This document shows, one piece after another, positions 37,865 to 50,306 of a stretch of 64,000 bases of DNA. The stretch is from Megalobrama amblycephala (taxonomy: Eukaryota; Chordata; Actinopteri; Cypriniformes; Xenocyprididae). Position numbers and translations under genes: made by a program. The notes under the pieces were generated by a model. It did not search any database. It was not told the origin of the DNA and saw only the letters and a list, made by a program, of their open reading frames with translations. Position 1 is the stretch's first letter. Every line of letters starts with the position of its first letter. Where the stretch lies: positions 16,901,138 through 16,965,137 of the forward strand of contig NC_063057.1 in the NCBI RefSeq assembly GCF_018812025.1, read 5' to 3'.

Positions 37865-37880
37865 GAGAGACAGAGAGAGC
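37836..37880. repeat. Interrupted (GA)n microsatellite
   Basis: GA units are broken by two CAGA steps, followed by gagagctctctcc, a small palindrome. Confidence 0.85.
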
Positions 37881-39383
37881 TCTCTCCACTGTCAGGGAAC
37901 AACCGATCAACACCCTCAACAAATACAGTAATGCAAGGATGATGTATTTTTGTAGGTCAAAACCCAGAAAACAAGTTAGCATTTTAGCACTTCCAGTTCC
38001 ATCGTCCTGAAGTCAAAGGGTTTTTTTTTTTTAAAAGGGGTTTTGGTTAAATGATTAAAATAAGGTCTGTGGCGAACTAGCTCAAGATATTTTCCCGTTT
38101 TATTTTACAATATAAAATACATCAGTAATACCCTCTTGTGATTTTTTTTAAAGCTTTTACTTATTAAAAGGCAGTTGCAAACAAGTGGCTAAATGCCACT
38201 TGTCCGCTTTCACAGCCTTGCGTTTATAATCAAGCTCTTGTAAACTATTATAACTCGCAATTTCAGGGAAAACATTTTTAATGTTTGTCAGAAGCTTAAT
38301 GGTGGTGACAAGTCATGCTACTGTGCAGTTGTTCAATTTAGCTTGCGATTTCTGCCGATTTCATTTATGCTTCAAAATGTGTTCATTTTTGAAGATTATC
38401 ACGATGAACAAAATGTCTAAGAATCAAACTTTTTGTTCGTCACAGACCTTATTTTCTGCAATAATCCATAAACCAATGGAAAAATCCTATTAGGTTTTTT
38501 GTTGAGAAAAAAATTCTAACTTCCGGGTTGGCCAACAAAAACGTCATTAGCAGCACTGCAGCACTCTATACTGATTAACAGGAAGCAAGCTGATTGGCAC
38601 AGGGGTCTAGAACGAACATATTAAAAAATTTCACACAAAAACTTAAATTGTCAATTTACTCACTTGACTTTTTTCCATTATATTTTGTATGTTTTACCCA
38701 TTTTTGTCAATCTAACAAAAAAGTTAAAGGAAACTAATGTAAAATAAATTAATAAATAATTACACCTTTAAACAAATACAGCCCCTTTAAATCATCTGTT
38801 CATGTTTTTAGTCTTTGATCAGAAGGACTAATTGTTCAGAAAGATATGCAAGTCCATATAAGCAATCTGAGGAAAGATTAAAAATGTGGGAGTTACATTA
38901 AAAAGGCGGAAAAAAAGAAAGTGTCAAAGCTCCATTTGCACTTAATTTGTTTATCTTGATGCTCTAGATGCCATTTTGCACATGTAAATTGTTAATTAAG
39001 CATACGCTTTTAGTCCATTTGATTGCCATTAATGGCAGATAATACTCAGAGAATGTCACTTAAGTAAAAGATGTGTTGTTCAATTTAGGCATTTGAGCAA
39101 TTTGAGTACTGAAGCGTGACACCTTTTTTACAAAGAACAAACAGGAAACCTGCATATTGAAAGTCATTTAAATCGATGTAAAAAATAATTAAAATAGATG
39201 TAACTCAATCTTATGTTTACTGCAATGCATTCATTGAATATTGTGTTTTCCTTTCATATTGTGCAGAAGAGCCAATGCATTTTTAGTGGTAACTGACAGC
39301 ATGTCATAGATCTTTAATTTGTATTTAACCCACAAAACATTCATTTTTGGGATGGGTGTGTGCGGCTCAAAACGCAGACACAC

Positions 39384-39395
39384 AAAGAGAGAGAG

Positions 39396-39427
<32 letters not shown>
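39384..39427. repeat. GA tract plus A32 run
   Basis: A short GAGA tract runs into 32 A residues (39396-39427). Confidence 0.9.
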
Positions 39428-39429
<2 letters not shown>

Positions 39430-40498
39430 TGCCCATAGGGATTTCCTGGAATGATGCGTGTTATCTACTTCGGCGAGAGGGCATATTTGGAGTTTCTGCG
39501 CAAGAGCGCCCTCTGGCTTTCAAATGGTGAAAATAGTAAAAAGCATTTACTACTGATCACAGAGTCGTACAGCTCTGACAAGCTGCGCATAAAATAATCG
39601 CAGCCTTTGCCAAATCGTGTGCAGTTTAATTGCGATAAATCGTGCAGTCCTATAATATTCATATAAATATTCATAAATTATCAGTCGATTCATTTTACAA
39701 TCCTACTCATAGCCTTTTTAGACTAAGAAAAAAACATTTCATTCAGACAAGAAAGCTGGCGTTTTGAGTGCCATTTGCATATCCTGTCATGCCAGTAACT
39801 ATATGCTACTGCAATAGACGCATCTTTTAGTATTAAGGTTAAGAATAATTGATTGTTAATTTAAATGATGATCAAATATGGGAATGATCATAAATTGACA
39901 TCCCCAATCCCCAACTTTAACCAAACCAAACTAAACTTCATCTGTAAACTTCAGAACAGATAAAGCTGTTCTATTCAGCTATAGTGTATTCAAACTTTGC
40001 ATGAAAAGCAAGTCTAAATTTAAACAAGTCAAAAGATTCTTAAGTCAACAAACAAGGACCTTGACGACACAAAAAAAATTTGAAAAACCTGAGAAAAGAT
40101 TAATGTTTGGTACATGTCAAGAGCATAATTGAGGTGAAAACCTTTCAGCCTCTCAAGTAAGAGCGTATAAGTCTCGCACGACAGTCGGAATTGGAGTATG
40201 ATGACCCTCAACATCAGTCACAAGAGTCGCGCTGAGCAATTTAAACTCATGCAGCTGCAGAGATGCCTTAAAAAAATAATCAGCATTTAAGACTGAAATT
40301 ACAATGCCCTCTTAAAATAAATCAGCAGTGACGAACAACAGTGACGCATGGAGAAACAGAATGAAAAAAATGAGAAAGGGAGGCCACAGACAGAGGGAAA
40401 GAGATGGAAAAAGGGGAGAACAAACAACCGAGCTGATCTTTGGAAGGACAGATTTTAAAATAAATATGGTTAAAGGTGAGCTATATTTTTTTTTATTA

Positions 40499-40690
40499 AA
40501 AATGCAGTAAAAACTTTTCTATTGTAATGCATTTTAAAATGTTACTTATTCCTGTGATGGCAAAGCTGTATTTTCAGCATCATTACTCCAGTCTTCAGTG
40601 TCACACGATCCTTAAAAAAATCATTCAAATATGCTGATTTTACTTCTTTTTCAGGATTCTTTGATGAATACAATGTTCTAAAGAACAGGT
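40499..40690. repeat. Partial copy of the dispersed CAAAAGTTTGGGG family
   Basis: It contains aatgcagtaaaaacttttct, ttattcctgtgatggcaaag, cagcatcattactccagtct and tcaggattctttgatgaata. The terminal repeats are missing. Confidence 0.65.
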
Positions 40691-41461
40691 ACATAGTATG
40701 TTATATTATTTTTTTTATGTTTTGAGGTGCATGGCACTTCATATCTGACCTTGCCCTAGGGCACCCATGTGAGTCACGCTTAACTTGTATTGAACCCTGA
40801 ACATTCCATTACAAAAAATAAAATTTTGTTTTACAACATCCATGGATCATTACTCTCAAATGATTGGAAGGAAGTTCACTAGAATTCCAAGAGTCAAGTG
40901 ATCCTGAGGCAAAGCAGAGACGTCTGCAAGAAAGAGCCTGACCAATCATGTGTGAGATGAGCCATGGAACCATACAGTGACCCCAGACAGAGGCCACAGG
41001 ACACGCATACACACACAAACACATGCCTTCAGCATGCAGGCACAGCAGATACACACACTATGAAAAGACACAATGTGGCATTCAAACACACACTCAGAGC
41101 ACAAACACACCGAGCAAGGTGACAGCAAATGACACGGAAGAGTCATTCAATGACCGATACATTGTATACTGCTATTTCTGTAGGGAAGACAGAGGTATGG
41201 CGGCTTCAGCTTTAAACCCAGATGTCAACATTTCCCCTGCAGTCCCCTCACACACACATACAGTGGGAGTGAGGATGACTCATTGAGCTGCTCTGACATA
41301 ACTCCTCCCCCTCCACATCCTTGTGAGTGCTCCTAAAACGGCTGACACCACCACGCAGCTGGAAATAGCTCGCCATGGCGCAAAAAATAAGCCTCCATCT
41401 GGCCAAGAGAGGAAGGGGGAAATGAACGAGGAAAAGAAATTAGGCATGGCACATGAAGTCA

Positions 41462-41570
41462 CATTTCTCTCTAAGGGATAGTTCACCCAGTCAAAAATGT
41501 CGTGATGACGACAATGTCGAAACGCCATTGGTTCAGTGTAGTAACCAAATGACGTATTTTTTTAAATGCA
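41462..41570. repeat. Left half of a TTAA-type MITE
   Basis: It begins CTAAGGGATAGTTCACCCAG and continues with a small palindrome (gtcgtgatgacgac). No right end was found. Confidence 0.45.
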
Positions 41571-42470
41571 AATATTAGTGAAAAATAGGAGTGGGCGATA
41601 CAACCAAAGTCTTACTTCATGATAATGATATCTCATAATATAGTAATTATTTTTGTTATTAAAAATAAAGCCTATCACAAATAATGACATAAAATAGGAC
41701 AAATTAATTTAATTAAATTATACAAATTAAAGTCACCATTAACTCAAAAAGAACAATTCTTATATTCTTGTGCAAACGATTTATCGATGCATATCATTAT
41801 TTCTAAGAAATTGATGCGCCATAGTAATATATAATTAAAATAATGTCCTCCTTCCACTTGTAGCAAAATGTTTTCTCTTTGTCTTTTGCTGTTTGATTAA
41901 CAATAATGACATTAAAGAATGATTTTTTCCTCAGAGTTTCGAGTTTATATCCCACAATTTGTTGTGCAAAAAAAAAAAAAGTGCGAATTGTGAGATAAAT
42001 CTATGTGAAATGTTATAGGTTTAAATATTATTTCATGCTGTAACTGTAGGGCTAATACATTATGTCCCCTACAAACTGCATGTGTGAATATTATGTAGAC
42101 CTATTGTTGACATGAAATTCATGATTTAATAGTAGACTAATCATCGCCGGTTTCATCGGTCCAGTCAGTGGCCTGCAAACATAAACATCTGCGTTTAACT
42201 TCAAAGGGCATCTTTGACGCCAGTATTCTATACAAATGAATACTCGTTTTATTTTGCATTACGATTCTGACATCCAAAGTCAAAACTAGACAGTGTTTCT
42301 CTGATTCTGTAGATTTTGCCAGTTTTCCTTCACTTGTTACCACTGTTTTTCTGCCGTGACGTAACAGTGACGTCTGCTCCCAAATAGTCTATAAGATCAC
42401 GCAGCCAATAATAATAAAGCAATTACATAGCCACAGGAAGGAAAAAAAGGGGTCCCAGCATTAAATGAGA

Positions 42471-42471
42471 G

Positions 42472-42497
<26 letters not shown>
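42471..42497. repeat. (GA)n microsatellite
   Basis: About 12 GA units after gaggagag. Confidence 0.85.
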
Positions 42498-42503
<6 letters not shown>

Positions 42504-45082
42504 AGGCAGCAGCTGTCAGAGTTCATCTTCGTGTTGGTCAACACATCTGGCCTCAAATCCCCCCAAAGTCCTCACAACAAGAAAGAGAGAGAGAACAGTA
42601 CAGACAAATACACACAGATCCCCGGGCTGGCCTAAGGTCAGGTTTGTCTCTTTGAGTTGAAGTGTTTGTACGGCATGGCGCAGGGACAACAGTTTCACGC
42701 CCTGCGTTGAACTGAGGAAGGGAGAGTGTTTAAAAATCAGGAGGAGAGAGAGCGTGAGAAACAGATGGCTAGAAAGAAGATAGAACTGTCACTCCGTGAC
42801 ACCAGACGTGATGCGATAAAGTGACAAGCAATAAAAGCTCTTTCATGTTAATGTGAGTTTTTGTCCTAAGCAAGCAGCAAGCAACAGGACATTTTGTCAG
42901 TTACTTGGTTTCATTTTAATGTAGCATTGGCTGGGTGGCCCAGTGTATATTGTATATTACACATCAAATATGTTCTGATATGTTCTGTTAAGTGCCTACA
43001 CACTAGAGGAATCTTTGACGGAGCGTTTGATGGATGAGAATGTGCAAGAGCCAGGGCAATTTTGAAAGAGTGGGAATACTGTGAATTGAAAATTTTGACG
43101 CACAAACAAAGCCAGATTTTCTTTGCAGTTGACAGTGTCACTTTAACAAATCCTTGCATTTGTCCTCTGCATCTTTGAGATGCACAATCCCAGTTTGAAA
43201 TAAATAGATTTGCATTTTACTTAACATTTGGTTAGGACATGGCATAGAGATTAAATATTTTGAGACAAAGGTACACAAAATAAGCATAAAACCGCTAACT
43301 TTATGAACTACAGGTGCAATCACATTTACTATTGTTTTGAAATCTCACAAGTGAAATCCAGTCACTTCGATAGGAATCTACGCAATCGGGAGTTTCGCCA
43401 CAGATTTTGGCACCTTAAGGGTGTGTAATGTAATGTGACATCACTTAACTGTATACAAACATGTTGTGAACTGACAAACTCTTAAATTTGCCTCTGAGTG
43501 TGAGCGAGAAGCACACAGAGTGCTGACAACGTGCACGTGCACAAACAGAAAGCCATTACCGAGAGCCATTTTGATAAACGCAATCAAAAGAGTAACTGAT
43601 AAAAATGACTGCAGCTGTTCTGAAACCATTGTACAGCTGCTGTTTGAACATACGCATTTTAAATTAATTACGGTGCCAATTTAAAAGTTGTTGTGCGCTA
43701 AACTATTGGAGACTTGTGAGCCAAAATTGATTAGTTTGATGAAAAGATTACCAGAGATCTTGTTAGTTAGGTAACAGCATGTCAAGGTTAATGTAGCATT
43801 AGATTAGGAAGCAAAAATAAAGGTAGCCGTCCCTATTTGTTTGCAAAGGAACAGATCTTGAATGACTATCGACACATTTGCAGAGGGTCATCATGTTAAA
43901 TGAAGTGAATAAAACAAAACATGGGCATTACCAACTTTTCTTCATTCTAACCCTATGAAGATTCCTCAAAACACTACATTAACCATTTGTAGAAATTAAT
44001 AGAAACCATCATAACCTGATCTCCAGCAGGTCCCTTAGAACCAAGGAGAGAGAACAGATGCTATTAATGAAGTTTAATTGTTTGGTACACATATAATGTT
44101 TGAATTTCTCCCAAGTGACTTTTATTTAGACCATAGAAGTAAAGGGTCAAAGGTCAGATTTATCATGCCAGCACCATTATTGATGAAACCTCACATTCAA
44201 GGGCAGCATGACCGCAATGACTGTAATGCTTTAGAGGCACAACTTTGCACACTCCTCTCTCTCTCTCTCTCTCTTTCTCCCTTAGTCGAAGTGCGCAGCC
44301 GAGCAAGGAAAACACACTGCAAGAACATCTGGTGCAGAGATGCACTACAGAAGATACAGTCTGTAAACTGAACAGGAGTGCGGGTTTCAAAAGAGCAAGT
44401 ACCTCCAACACATCAATACCTTTACAACATGGCTGTGCCCGGAAAAATGCTACCATCGCAGACAGTATAAAAAGGGAGAAGGCAACATCTGAATCCTTTC
44501 TACCAAGATGGCTTTATCTGGTTGGTTTTTAAAAGGATAAATGTATCCTCAGCTGCCTATGGTAGAACTGCATCTGTGCATTTATATCATTTAAAAAAAA
44601 TAAAATTACTTAATACTTGTTTTATAACTAAAAATTAGCATTGTAGTCACTACATATGTGCTTAAATATCTCTAAAGCTCACATTCATTTAGTTTTAGAT
44701 CATTTGATATGAGGTTATGGCATTTTGGAAGCTGGTCTGAAACTAGTTTCATTAAGAGATGCACATAATGCTGCTAAGTCACCGATTTATTTGTGGAGCG
44801 CGGCAAATGCCATAGGTGTCAGACACATGCATGCAACCAAACACTGCCGGTTGGTCACCATGGTATTATGATAATTACATCATGCTGCTTGATACACTAG
44901 CTCAGCACCATCTGATATACCTTCTGTAGAATGAAAATACTGTAATAAAACTGATATTTTCTGAGGGTAATGTAAGCGGTGTTTTGTCTGTGACAAACTC
45001 GCCATGACGCAAGAGTGTTGTGGATGGTTGCCAGATCATTGCTATGCAGTTATTGGTTAGGGTTTTGATAACATCCCTGACC

Positions 45083-45523
45083 TTAAAGGATTAGTTTACT
45101 TCAGAATTAAAATTTCCTGATAATTTACTCACCCCCATGTCATCCAAGATGTTCGTCTTTCTTTCTTCAGTTGAAAAGAAATTAAGGTTTTTGAGTCGGA
45201 CGGTTTTGAAGTTGGAGCAGAGAATGAGATGGAGTTTTTCACCTTACCGCGGTACTTTCGAGGAGCGTTTCGCTAGATAAGACCCTTATTCCTCGTCTGG
45301 GATCATGTAGAGCCCTTTAAAGCTGCACTGAAACTGCCCTTTGGACCTTCAACCCGTTGTACCCCAGTTAAGTCCACTACATGGAAAAAAAAATCCTAGA
45401 AGCTTTTCCTCAAAAACCTTCATTTCTTTTCGATTGAAGAAAGAAAGACATGAACATCTTGGATGACATGGGGTTGAGTAAATTAATCAGGAAATTTTCA
45501 TTGAAAGTGAATTAATCCTTTAA
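45083..45523. mobile_element. 441-bp TTAA foldback MITE
   Basis: TTAA at 45083-45086 and 45520-45523 bracket arms of about 110 bp. The left arm has catgtcatccaagatgttcg, tctttctttcttcagttgaa; the right arm has the inverted gattgaagaaagaaagacat, gaacatcttggatgacatgg. It shares its right TTAA with the next element. Confidence 0.85.
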
Positions 45524-45648
45524 ATGGATAGTTCACCCAAAAATTAAAAAAAACAAAAAAAGTCTCTCATGTTTCACACCCCTAAGACTAATGTTCATCA
45601 AAAAAAGATTTTGAAGAATGTTGGTAACCAAACAAATTTGGTTACCAC

Positions 45649-47186
45649 CAGTGTTGGGCAGTAACGCAGTTACTTTTGACAGTAACTAATACTGTAATGC
45701 ATTACTTTTTAAATAAATGAACTCTGTTACCGTTACCATATGGTACGTTGTCCGTTACTTTTTAAAATTAATTAATTTTGGCTTAAGTGTAGCCTACAGC
45801 CTAACCTGTTTACAGCAGCGATGCATTGTAGGATTGGTGGATGCCAACCACCGTAAACACGAAGACGACGCACTGTGGGCATGTTTCTGTTTATTCAAGT
45901 ATGTGCGCCAGTCATGGCGAGTCAAGGCGAGAGCAAGACGAGTTTCTCAAAGTGGAAATATGCTCATTATTTCACTTTAGTTGAGCATAAAGACAAAAAC
46001 CTTTTAGTCAAATGTAAGCTGTGTCTTTCTGGTTCGAAGGTCCTATCTACTGCGATAAACAGCAACTCCAATCTGTCGAAGCACCTCCAGAAACGTTATT
46101 CATTTAAGCCATTAGTTGACTAATCACATTTATATTAATTTAATTTCTTAAATAATGGAGAGAATAAACCATAATAATGATCATAATATAGGCCAGAGCG
46201 CACGCATAAAGCTTGCCACAAAGAACCGGCAAAATGATTATGAATGTGACAAAAACAGCAAGGAGACATTTTAATTGTTTATTGATAAAGTAATGTTTTC
46301 TGAATCAGTGTCGGCTGCAAAGATGAAGTTGAGGTTGCTGAATCTCATCATCTCCGCATACTGGACGCGCCAGAGAGAAAATGCACATTTCATTCGGATT
46401 AGGCTACATAATCAGAGTAGCCTATTTCTTTTTGTTTTTAGATATTTCAAGCTTTCTATAGATATATTTCTCATGTATGTGAGGGAAGCAGCAGCTGAGT
46501 TTCGGTTTATTTAGCCTATAAAACGCACTCCAGTTCACGCGCCAGTGATCGCGCCCGCGCCTGCCATTATTATATTGTCTGCTATATTTGCTTCTTATTT
46601 AATAAATCCAGGCAATTGGTTGATGAAACATTGATTAAAATTAAGATTTTTACAAAACCAAATTCACTTGAAAGAAAGGCTTTCTACGAAACAAAACTTA
46701 ATGAAGTGTTTAAAATCATGTCTGACCCACTCCATGTCTCCCGATATATTGCGCATCTTATGATGCATCTTACTCATGGTGTTCACTTTCATAATCAAGT
46801 AAATAAATTTAAAACATAACATAACACATTTTCTTTAATGGCTACCAACACGTATCGTACAGTACAGAGAAATTTCATAAGCAAGAGCGGATCATGAGTC
46901 ACGAGTCGAATCAAGAGTAATTTATTCTTAGACTTATAATATTATAAATATATATTATATATTATAAAAATATTATATTCTTAGACTTATAATATAAAAA
47001 TGTAATATTGGAGCATTCAAGTTATTTGAAATATTTTTTTTTTTTAAAGTAACGCAATAGTTACTTTCCCTGGTAATTCGTTACTTTTCTAATGATGTAA
47101 CTCAGTTACTAACTCCGTTACTATTTGTGAGAAGTAACTAGTAACTATAACTAATTACTTTTTTTAAAGTAACATGCCCAACACTG
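45649..47186 (+). mobile_element. 1,538-bp non-autonomous hAT element with BED zinc-finger remnant
   Basis: The ends CAGTGTTGGGCA and TGCCCAACACTG are perfect 12-bp inverted repeats. They are flanked by an identical 8-mer GTTACCAC at 45641-45648 and 47187-47194, the 8-bp target duplication of the hAT superfamily. Subterminal GTAACG/GTTACT motifs are repeated at both ends. The inside keeps only the start of a transposase-like gene (see 45914-46123) and AT-rich filler, so it is an internally deleted, immobile copy. Confidence 0.92.
45914..46123 (+). pseudogene. Truncated hAT transposase N-terminus (BED-type zinc finger)
   Basis: A 69-residue frame starting MASQGESKTSFSKWKYAHYF continues to LLVKCKLCLSGSKVLST and NSNLSKHLQKRYSFKPLVD before a stop. 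C34, C37 and H57 sit where a BED finger (aromatic-W, CxxC, H-x3-5-H/C) has its ligands. The last ligand position holds Y62, so the finger looks inactivated. An upstream in-frame ATG at 45875 also exists. The catalytic domain (RNase H-like) and dimerisation region of a full hAT transposase (usually 600-700 residues) are absent. Confidence 0.75.
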
Positions 47187-48661
47187 GTTACCACTAACTA
47201 TCACTGTATCAAGAAAAAAAAATCTAAATATCTTAGTATGTTCCACAGAAGTCATACAGGTTTAGAACATCATGAGGGTGAGAAAATCACAATTTTAATT
47301 TGAGTGAACTATCCCTTTAAGCAAAATGATAGTTATATTTGCCTTACCAAACACATTTAAAGAGATTACGAAAGCAGAAATGCTGAAAACTGAACAAAGA
47401 AATGGCACTAACATCTCATTAAAATGTACTATAAATCCAAAAGATCAGTTTTCTGTCTGTCTAAACCAAGCTTTCAGGTTTCTCTTTCGAGAAAAATGAA
47501 CATGTCAAAATATTAAAAAAAATAAAATCCATTTTTAAAAGCTCTCTGGTTCGTTGCATGCTGCCGAAGCACGTATGAGATCTAAATACATCCGTAATCT
47601 TTATTGTTTTGTAATCATCTCTGATCTGATTAAAGCCATCTTTAAGCTGCCAGGATAGAAACACGCTGTGATCCGAATGCTCGCAGCAGCCCCGTATCCA
47701 TAGATACAGACCCACAGCTCCGCATTCCAGCTCTGTTTACATGTGCATGACAAATTGCGACTCTCGGAAAGCCTCCTTTAAAAATAATCACAAACTTCAT
47801 TAAAGATTTCAAACATATTGCTACATCTATCAAAAGTACAAGAACACAAAACAAAAATGTGCATGCAACTGTAGTGCGCTGTTATTTAAAGTCCCCCCCT
47901 AATAATCTATATGTCTAATTTGATAATACAACACCGTAGCTCATTTTTTACCAACATGCTGAATCATCGTGTCTTATTACAGGAGGTCAGGGGTCAGGAA
48001 GAGGGTGGCTAATTGCAGCGAGATGTTCGCACTCCAATTTTAACCGCTTTTAGTTGAACATACAGCTTTCTGATACACACACACACTTAGCCTTGACAAA
48101 GCACCCATTACACGTCAACTCTCATTTACAACCTTAATGGGCGTGAGTAAGAACAGACAAGAACATTTCTGAGCGTTTGATAACTGCAAAAATGTGCGCA
48201 CGCATATGCAGCCCCGCAAAATGATGCTTCTATATTAATTTGTTAACATCTAGCGAATCAAAAGTGAGCATTTGAGAATTGCATTGGATTGAGTGGACGC
48301 GCATGACATTAATAGATGAGGAAGAGAGATTCGGCGAGAGCGTGTGCTCATTATGGGAGTAGATCTATAGGGCTTTTGGCTGCAGTGCAGCACTGGTGTG
48401 TCAGAGCGAGTGGAGGGGAGGAGGGCTGGTGGGCTTCTGTCTCTCTAGCTCCCCCTGGTGTCCAGTAAAGACATTACTCTGAGATCTGAGAGTGAAAGAT
48501 GTATGAAGGGAGGAGATTGGCGCTTTTAAGAAATGGAGGAGAGAGCGAAAACCATCACATCAGCACTTTGCAAACAGTGCAACAGACAGCCGGCACCCTG
48601 TGGATTCAGTAATGGCCTTAGTGACAGGGATATCCAAGGACAGACATGCATTAACTCGTAC

Positions 48662-48766
48662 CTCGCCTTCTAGCCTTGGGGGCCTGATACTGGACAGGTG
48701 GATGGTCTTATACTCCCCAGAGTTCAGCTTCACCACGATGGCATCTGCGTTCACGACTTGCATGAC
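48662..48766 (-). CDS. snd1: snd1 in-window exon e6 (start of SN domain 3)
   Basis: 105 nt, 35 codons in phase 0: [20 protein letters not shown] then [15 protein letters not shown]. It matches human about 347-381 with only small changes (VLNAD to VVNAD, GDYK to GEYK). It carries the first strands of the third SN fold; SIRPPR is the signature that corresponds to the LxxIRxP motif of staphylococcal-nuclease folds. The acceptor is TGTACAG and the donor is GAG|GTACGA. The next intron is the longest complete one here (14.8 kb). Confidence 0.97.
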
Positions 48767-48970
48767 CTGTACAGAAGAGGGCAAAAAGAAAATTAAATAA
48801 TGCAGAGAAAGAGAAAGACAAAGGTCAAGTTAACAATGAAAATTCTGGTATAATTTACTCGCCTCAAGTTTGAGGTTACGATATTTTCAAAAACCACTGA
48901 GGTTTGATACTACTGATGTTCAACCTCCACCATTAATCTTATATAAGAATATTTTGTACAATATTTGATG

Positions 48971-49911
48971 TAGGGCTGCAACAACTAATCCATAAAATCG
49001 ATAACAATCGATAATGAAAATCGGCGAATGTCTTTATCGATTAGTCTCGTCTTCCCACTGTGTGTGGAAAGCTTCCGCCAGTCGATTTCCATTCCTATGG
49101 ACAAAATGAATCTAAAAAAAATGGTGGAGGAAACAGAGTGAACTGCTTCGGGAAAGGCACGTGATTCCAAGCTGCCCAAAACACACAAATTCTTTCTTTT
49201 AAGCTTCAAGGTAATGCATTAGTGTAATGTTTAACATGGCTTGCCCCATCAGGCGCTATAACGTGTGATATGTTTCCTCAGTGCAAAACTTTCATTTTAC
49301 GGTTATATCCTTATCTGTAAGTGTTACAAATTCTCTGCATGAAGGCTCACCCTGACAGTCTGCGTTAAACTTCAAATAATTAAAATTCAGCGCAAAATAT
49401 TCATTTTGCTGAAATATTTGTTGTTGGACGTTAAATTTAGGTTTAAAAGTTAACATTTAATTAAAGTATTTTATGAGACTGGTATCTGTAAAGGGATAAA
49501 TGCATGTAATTGAATATAAATGCAAGACGTTTCTTATGTTTACAGAATAAAGAAAGAACAGTAACAGGTTACTGTGTCCAGAGTGAACGTGTGTGTTCCT
49601 GCAGAACATTCCTCTTATCTGTTAACACAGTTTGTGTTTTTCTTTTGTATCTTTATTATCATCTTCATTTTTAATGTAAGGATTTTAACTTTCTTTTTGC
49701 TTTATAGCTCTTTTGCATATAGCTTAGATATATTCACTATATATGTTTTTTACCTATATCATTCAGTTGGCATGTTTGTTTGAAGGACAGCATTAGGCAG
49801 GATGTGGAATATCGTGTTGTGTCAATAAAAGAAAAGAAAACTGATCTTTTATCAGATTATAAATAATAATCAAAGAAATAATCGGCCAACTAATTGTTAG
49901 TTGTAGCCCTA
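48971..49911. mobile_element. 941-bp hAT-type element with TAGGGCTGCAAC ends
   Basis: The left end TAGGGCTGCAACAACTAAT and the inverted right end (ATTGTTAGTTGTAGCCCTA) are imperfect TIRs. An identical 8-mer ATTTGATG lies at 48963-48970 and 49912-49919. Subterminal taatcgataaa-type motifs are present. No transposase frame is conserved. It sits about 200 nt upstream of e6 in transcript order. Confidence 0.9.
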
Positions 49912-50035
49912 ATTTGATGTTTTTGTCCATTTTGAAGCATGACAAACTGTTTTAGAGACAAAAAACTGAGAACTGCGATTTTGGAACCACAAGATGACGA
50001 GTAAAGCTGTGGTCACAAGCCTTTGAGCACACAAA

Positions 50036-50306
50036 GGCTGAATCCCAAATGGCACACTTCTATGCACCTTCGGTCTTGTGGACTTGCAATGGCTGCCGTG
50101 TGCGCGTGTCCGTTAAGTCCACAAGACCATAGGGTGTCCCATTCATCATTTTAGGTTTCAGAAGAGTGCTCGCTATGCGCCCTCGATGCGCACTTCAGCT
50201 GAGCCCGCAAGTCTGCGAGCTACACTTTACCTGGCAGTCAAAGCGGCATTACGTCACGAAACTACAGACTCAGAGGAAGGTTTAGGGTGCCATTTGGGAC
50301 CCGGCC
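50036..50306. mobile_element. 271-bp inverted-repeat element with internal hairpin
   Basis: The ends GGCTGAATCCCAAATGGCAC and GTGCCATTTGGGACCCGGCC are imperfect inverted repeats of 20 bp. Inside is a perfect 13-bp hairpin (GTCTTGTGGACTT at 50073, its complement at 50115). The element is CpG-rich and non-coding. Confidence 0.65.

Larger units (their letters stand above)
45520..47320. mobile_element. TTAA MITE (about 255 bp) split by a hAT element
   Basis: The left end TTAAATGGATAGTTCACCCA (45520 on) and the right end GTGAACTATCCCTTTAA (to 47320) are inverted matches. Removing the 1,538-bp insertion and one 8-bp duplication leaves a 255-bp foldback MITE. It abuts the 45083 element tail to head through one TTAA. 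Confidence 0.85.
33821..48661 (-). other. snd1 intron e6-e7 (14,841 nt), longest complete intron
   Basis: The right part contains two abutting TTAA elements and a hAT insertion (45083-47320). The middle carries a MITE fragment (41462-41570), a dispersed repeat piece (40500-40690), GA microsatellites and an A32 run. The left part carries an inverted-repeat element (37120-37402) within a longer TTAA-type copy and a half MITE at 35450-35535. Stretches such as 38000-39350, 42560-45080 and 47330-48650 show no gene and no repeat with ends that I can defend. Confidence 0.85.

Noticed and set aside
49574..49783. Hydrophobic 69-residue plus-strand ORF
   Set aside because: It lies inside the hAT element 48971-49911 and reflects T-rich filler, not a membrane protein gene.
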